Origin: Gnetum montanum
Taxonomy: Eukaryota; Streptophyta; Gnetopsida; Gnetales; Gnetaceae
DNA length: 64,000 nucleotides
Assembly: GCA_015680685.1 (NCBI GenBank)
Contig: MNCI01004834.1
Span: 56,978-120,977, forward strand
Reading direction: 5' to 3'
The notes under the pieces are model-generated. The model was given only the letters and a program-made list of their open reading frames with translations, had not been told where the DNA came from and did no database searches. Within the stretch, counting starts at the first letter, position 1, and every line of letters starts with the position of its first letter. Position numbers and translations under genes: made by a program. Of this stretch, positions 59,030 through 64,000 are shown piece by piece.

Positions 59030-61489
59030 TCATTTGGCAAGGCTACCCAGGAATGATATGAAGAGGCTAAGCAATGTGAAGATGAATGGTGCACACAACA
59101 ACATGGAATTGTTTGTGTCTGGTGTCATACCACCCAATCCTCCTCCTGATCCAGGTATGCTTGTGTTAAGGACTGATGAACCTGCGCCAACACTGCAGTC
59201 ACCAGTATCAAAGAACTGTGAGGCTTGTTCGACTTTGTAATAATGTTGGAAATTAAGTATGATGTACGAATAAAATTCTCTGTCTACGTACTCACCTGGC
59301 TGAATATGCACATGTCCCAGAACCTGCGATCATGGAATTTGTCAGTCCATAATGAATTCTGGCAAATCACCCATAAAAAATTGACACCAGAACAGAACAG
59401 AACAGGGCAGAGCGTGATGAACGAGGATACTGTTTGCATTATTGAGAGATATTCATAGTCATTATGTTAATACATGTTCCTCAGTAGTCCAATCAAGGGT
59501 AGATTAAGATTACTTGGAATAAATTCAGTAACATGATTGAAGTCTACTGAAACACGCATGGAAAATTAGTACGTATAAATAAACAAAACTTGAAACGAAA
59601 AGATACATGAAGGCTGAGCCCAAATTAGATGGAGAGTATGGATATATGATCATTCCGCTAAAATAAATACAAAGGAAGGATTTCTGCATAGCGTCGATAA
59701 AATAGACCTTAAAAAAGAAAACAACAATTTGAGGCAGCTGTACTGTGCATGGTCATTAAAACTATTAACAAGGAACACAAAAATACTGAAACATCGGCAA
59801 CGTGTCAAAGGTCACAAAGATCAACAATGAACATAACAAAATGTGCAGAAGTTATAAAAGAGCAATTCTCCGCAGTTTATGTACCATGGAAGGGGACAGA
59901 TCCAGAATTAGAGAGTAATAAAAGGGCAAGGTGAAGAAGAGAAGAGAAGATAATTAGAGAGAAATGCACAACTTAAAGTTAAAAACTTACTAGGATCTTG
60001 GTAGGAAATCATGGCATTGCCACCGAAGTCACAGCTGCCAGGGGCCATGCCATTTCTCTTATAGTAACTATCAAAAGCATAGGAAGCATGAGCGGCAACA
60101 GTGTTTGGATTGTAGCAGCTGCCTGCTGGCTGAATAGGTGCACAGTCTGCTCCTCCAAGTCCACATGCATAGTCCAGAGCAACTTGCAATGACTGATCTG
60201 GAACTCCAGGCTTTGCCACACACCATGATCCAGCTGCAGCTCCAGCTGGGGTTGTGGTTGTAGGGGGTGTGAAGGGTGTTGTGGTTGTAGGGGGTGTGAA
60301 GGGTGTTGTGGGTGCAAATGTAGGAACTGTGGGTGAAGTAAATGGATAATTTCCATTGCTTCCTACTGGTGTTGCTGGGCTGCTTGTCATGGGTGTGTTG
60401 GGGTTTGTATAGGGTATATAGGGTGGGGTAGGAAAAGTATCAACCAGGGAATCTTTCAACCCACTACTTGTATTGTTGCTTTTCTTACCCATCAGCATCC
60501 TTGGTGTTGAGAAAACCTGCTCCAACTCTCCATTTTTCAAATCTTTAATATGCATTAACTCCAAATCACTGGGTTTCATGATAACAGCAGAGACAAAAGG
60601 AGATTTTATGTCCTCAGTAGCGGTGCTGCTGCAACCTAGAGGTGGCATTTGTTTGCCAGCAGCAATAATAACAGAGCTTAGAAGATGCTTCTTGTTCCCG
60701 AACTCACTGTCAAAATTTTGGGTGCTCAACATGAGAAAGGATGAAGTTTTTGACACAAATTGCAATAAAGGGCTCAAGACGCTTTGATTGGGAAGAAAGC
60801 ACAAAGACTCGGTAATATTGGATGGAAGAAGTGGCACAATCTTGATTTGTTTGTCCAGTTTTGCAGCCACGAGGGCGCCATTGATGGCCTTGAAGTTGGA
60901 TACCAGATCTGATGTTTCTGGGGCTTCCAATCTCACTGGCCCAACGACGATACTGCTTATCAGGGTTATTGGCAAGAATCCCATAACTCTCTTCTTCAAC
61001 CATGATGATGCAGACGAACTGGAATTCCCTATCATTCTACAGCCCCTTTCTGAAACACCAACCCCTACCTGAATTCCAGTACCAGCTAAAGCCTTCAAAA
61101 CCTTGGGATTTGAATCTGATACAAACACTTTTGGGATCTTATGCTTTACAGCAAACTCCACCAGCGCATATGGGGACACAATATTACCTTCTTGAGAATA
61201 GTCATACGACAAAGATATCAGAGTACCTGCGCTTAACATCCACGTACATGCAAGATAATTAAGACATTGCATTAGATTCAGCAGCAGCAAGAGAGACACA
61301 TCAACTACTACAAAATAATAAATTGTAAACAAACAAATTTGGTCCCAATTTACCTGAAAATTTTCCTTGATCAAAAAAACAAAAAAGCCAATTGCTAGCT
61401 GTGAATCAGTGACAGTAAATCGTACCTGAAGAACAAGCTGCTGCAGAAAAAGAAAGGATAAGAGATGCAAGAAGCCAAGAAGCAGCCAT
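59030..61489 (-). CDS. GPI-anchored X8 (CBM43) protein with catalytically dead GH17-like domain
   Basis: Four exons by GT/AG sites in phase: 61489-61426, 61226-59991, 59323-59296 (28 nt) and 59192-59030; 496 residues. Residues 1-21 form a signal peptide (MAASWLLASLILSFSAAACS). Residues 22-270 follow the beta-1,3-glucanase fold (GTLISLSYDY start; IKIVPLLPSN), but the strand that should read VGNE reads VVGPV (115-119), so the acid Glu is lost and no ETGWP nucleophile motif exists. A Thr/Pro linker (285-350) has a 9-residue repeat, TPFTPPTTT, twice. The X8 domain (355-440) has Trp356 and six Cys (357, 376, 383, 392, 420, 438). Residues 448-472 are Gly/Ser-rich, and 473-494 are hydrophobic, a GPI signal. 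X8 proteins of this layout bind callose at cell wall and plasmodesmata. Four NxS/T sites are visible. The 61489 start, not the longer frame from 61497, matches the splice phase. No defects were seen. Confidence 0.88.
60254..60313 (-). repeat. 27-bp in-frame tandem repeat in the X8 gene linker
   Basis: Two identical 27-bp units plus a partial third encode TPFTPPTTT repeats in the Thr/Pro linker. This kind of linker is usually O-glycosylated. Confidence 0.85.
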
Positions 61490-62664
61490 TGCTCCACTTC
61501 AAACCTGTGATCTTGTAACTAGAAATCCGTTCAATTCTACGGTAGTGCTTGCAAATCTTTGTGGATTGTTGTGGGTATTAAGAAAGACAGCACACGGATG
61601 GACGGATGGATACAAGAAGAAGATGATCCTCAAATACAACAAAAGAGCAAGCAACTCAAGGAACGAAGCAAAATAGGTTGCAGACCGGTATGCTTGTGCA
61701 AGGAACTTTGCTATTCTCTTCAATCCTATGCTTATGCTTAGCTTTGCTTGCAGGTTCAGTGATAGCAGGATCCAGCGCTTTTGCAGTATTCCGTGACTGA
61801 CCCACAATACAATAGGTAGATGGATGGGTAGATGCTGTGTCTGGCTCTGGGGCTGAGCTTTAATCGAGGATTGAGAATCTTAAAAGTCAGGCCACTTCTG
61901 TTCCTGTTTTGGGCCTCAAATCAATTTAATTTAATTAGATTATAAGAAGATGTTATGAAGCTTTCCTACAGGGGAGACTGCAGGAGATGCGCATGAGCCT
62001 GAGCCTGAGCCTCACGGCACAGCTGGAAAGAGAAAAAGAGAGAGGGTTATGAGAACAAGTCCTTCAAAGCAAAAGCTTAAAGATAAAGAGTTTCTATCTG
62101 CCCCTCATCATCATCATTATCATCATCATTCTTTCTTAAACAATTTTTATTTGAAAAGAGCGTCTGATGTTACCCTGCCAACAAGCTACCTTTGCCCTGC
62201 ACCTTTTTCTTATTGTTTTACAAATGAATTATGTTATTTAAGTTATTGGTTAGTATGTCATGTATCCTACTACAACTAACTGATGAGGAGGGTTTGGCAT
62301 CTCTCTAGAACTTGTGGGAACTTACGTGGATTGTGAATTTGGTATTGCGAAAGCTTATTAGACGAAGGATGGTGACTCGCTGCATGCAATCCACATGCAA
62401 ATTAATTAGAGTGGAAATGTTTCATCACCCATGAAATTGTTCTGTTTTAACTTCCATACGAAAGCTCCTCCATCACATCTTGGTATTATACAAGGATCGG
62501 GCAACGTGCCTTTACCTAAAAATTTAGATAAACCATATTGAAATTGAAAGAAAGAATGTGCATGCAATGCTACAACCCTGACTTGTTAATGGTGTGTTGT
62601 GATGCTAAGAACGGTGAGAATAAATGGCAAGTATGTTACTAAAGGAATATTCAGTGTTGCAAGA
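61490..62664 (-). promoter_or_regulatory. 5' flank of the X8 gene
   Basis: Upstream DNA on the minus strand is gene-like in composition. CT-rich leader-type sequence lies at about 61500-61800. No consensus TATA box was found; the nearest AT-rich run is 61921-61945. A TGAGCC repeat (about 61995-62014) and an ATC/CAT trinucleotide run (about 62106-62131) lie further upstream. Short frames here are not called. Confidence 0.4.
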
Positions 62665-63640
62665 TGTAACGCCCCAAAGTTGCTAGGGGTGTTACTAAAC
62701 TATATCCAGCTTAACTATGCACTAAAATTAAAGCTAATCGTAATTCCAAATTTTAATAATAGAACGGATTAAATTCAAAGAACATATGAACTCCATGTAA
62801 CCATATAAAGAATTTAATTTACCTAAGTCCATATAACCATATAAGAATTTAAATTACTTAAATTTCTGCCAAGTACAATTCCCAAGGTCATCTATTTTTA
62901 ATTAAATATTATCAATTTTTAATCAAGCTAATATGCTCACAAGTACATGTAACACCACTACCATGAATGCTAACTATACATGAACAAAATTTATTCATAT
63001 TAAAAAGGCTTACCAACAATATTTGGAATTCTAATTTACTAGTTAACTCCATTGCTTTTTTAGCTATGCAACTTATTTGAATACATCCCCACAGGATTTC
63101 TAAATCAACTAAGAAATTATACAAAGTATAAGGTTAAGCCTAGTAAGGAAATAATAATAATTATACAAAGTATAAGGTTAAGCCTAGTAAGGCTTAACCA
63201 AAAGTTTCTTTGTTTCTTGGGAAATAATAATTTTAAAAATTAGCAATGTTACATTCCAAAATGTTCAATTCAATATTATCATTAAAATAAACTAAAATTT
63301 AGCAATGAAGCTAAATCATAGTTGAAGTATTAATAAAATCCATAAACATTTTAATACAATTTTTTAAAATTTAATAATGAGATAACCAAAACTCATATAA
63401 AATAAAACAACATTTTGACAAGATATTCATTTGTTCAGTCAAAAATTTAATTTGTATAGCATCACATAGGTTTTAATATACTCAGGATAACCTATAAATG
63501 GAATTTCATGCACTTCACTTAATAAATTTTATCTCCATGCTCCTTCCAAAATAAAAATTCTTTTTCCTTTCATTAGTAATTCTTGTGGAGAGAGATGATA
63601 ATTGGATTTGAAACTTAAATTGGTTAAGATTAATTGGAAA
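62665..63640 (+). repeat. LTR-start-like sequence and AT-rich repeat DNA
   Basis: TGTAACGCCCCAAAG at 62665 resembles the start of many plant gypsy LTRs and, distantly, the LTR starts at 46951 and 63895. No partner LTR or end was found. A 33-bp direct repeat (AATTATACAAAGTATAAGGTTAAGCCTAGTAAGG type) lies at about 63116-63149 and 63160-63193. Confidence 0.35.
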
Positions 63641-63649
63641 TAAGGGTCT

Positions 63650-63850
63650 TCTTTTATTTATGTTTTAAATTACTCCTCCATAGGTGTTGCAACCATGTCA
63701 ATCATTAGATTCTACATTCTACTTAGGGTATCGACCATAACATTCTACTTTCTAGGGATGTAGTTATCTCAAAATTGTATCCTACAAGGAACTCCACCCA
63801 TCTACATTATCTTGTGTTTAGGAATGGATATCTTTGTAAACATTTTAAAC
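63650..63850 (-). pseudogene. Gypsy RNase H end (decayed)
   Basis: Minus-strand reading gives RWVEFLVGYNFEIT, then after a frameshift YIPRK-NVMVDTLSRM. This is the conserved end of gypsy RNase H (usually RWxEFLxxYxFxIxYxPGKxNxVADALSR). A stop replaces one residue. Confidence 0.6.
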
Positions 63851-63894
63851 TTTTGTGACCAATTTTTAAAACAAATTATTTTTCATAAAGATAG

Positions 63895-64000
63895 TGTAAT
63901 GTCCCATCCCTTGTTAAGGGTGGACACAATTGTAAACAATGTAATTAACCTTCTAATGAAGGGGCACCTCGTTATGAGGAGTTATGATTATTCATGTATC
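63895..64000 (+). repeat. Start of a second chromovirus-family LTR, cut by the window end
   Basis: TGTAATGTCCCATCCCTTGTTAAGG and the following 80 bases align with 46951 onward. Confidence 0.65.

Noticed and set aside
59908-61497. Single 529-codon reading of the X8 gene
   Set aside because: It reads through intron 1 and into intron 2; splice sites at 61426/61226 and 59991/59323 give a signal peptide and a complete X8 domain instead.
61499-61807. 102-codon minus-strand frame just upstream of the X8 start
   Set aside because: It coincides with the likely 5' UTR, lacks a recognisable domain and overlaps a plus-strand frame of similar quality.

Overview
The window is plant nuclear DNA, very probably from a seed plant with a large, TE-rich genome. 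About 56.9 kb is a stack of old, nested Ty3/gypsy LTR retrotransposons with decayed reading frames. Only one gene looks intact. It has spliceosomal introns and encodes a GPI-anchored X8 (CBM43) cell-wall/plasmodesma-type protein (59030-61489, minus strand). No bacterial or organellar features, tRNA, rRNA or CRISPR were seen. The species cannot be named from the sequence; a genome that removes old LTR elements slowly would fit.

Layout. 1-3998: 3' end (integrase, 3' UTR, LTR) of a Tat-lineage element. 3999-8378: unassigned decayed repeat DNA. 8379-27850: a long Tat-lineage element (Tat-1) with LTR, tRNA primer site, gag, protease, an ANTISENSE multi-exon gene, a palindrome-rich spacer, RT, dual RNase H, integrase and a truncated 3' LTR. 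27851-47751: a chromovirus-like gypsy element split by two insertions. These are a complete 14.7 kb non-autonomous Tat element (Tat-2, 28980-43688, TSD ATTGG) inside gag, and a 617 bp fold-back element (44812-45428, TSD GTATC) inside RT. 47747-56869: a complete Athila/Tat-type non-autonomous element (TSD CTCAT) carrying gag and a second ORF of the plant-specific 'Transposase_32'-like type but no pol. 56870-63894: low-copy gene neighbourhood with the X8 gene. 62665-64000: further LTR and pol remnants.

Most notable result: both Tat elements carry, on the strand opposite to gag-pol, homologous genes with the same order of blocks and matching splice sites. In Tat-2 this gene has its own TATA box, ATG and GT/AG introns, and shares a divergent promoter with a plus-strand TATA box. 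The fold-back element, built from two head-to-head copies of an LTR 5' portion yet flanked by an LTR-type 5 bp target duplication, is the second most unusual structure. The X8 gene combines a signal peptide, a GH17-derived domain that has lost its catalytic glutamate, a Thr/Pro linker, a canonical six-cysteine X8 domain (finished by a 28-nt micro-exon) and a GPI signal. It is therefore expected to bind, not cut, callose-type beta-1,3-glucan at the cell surface.
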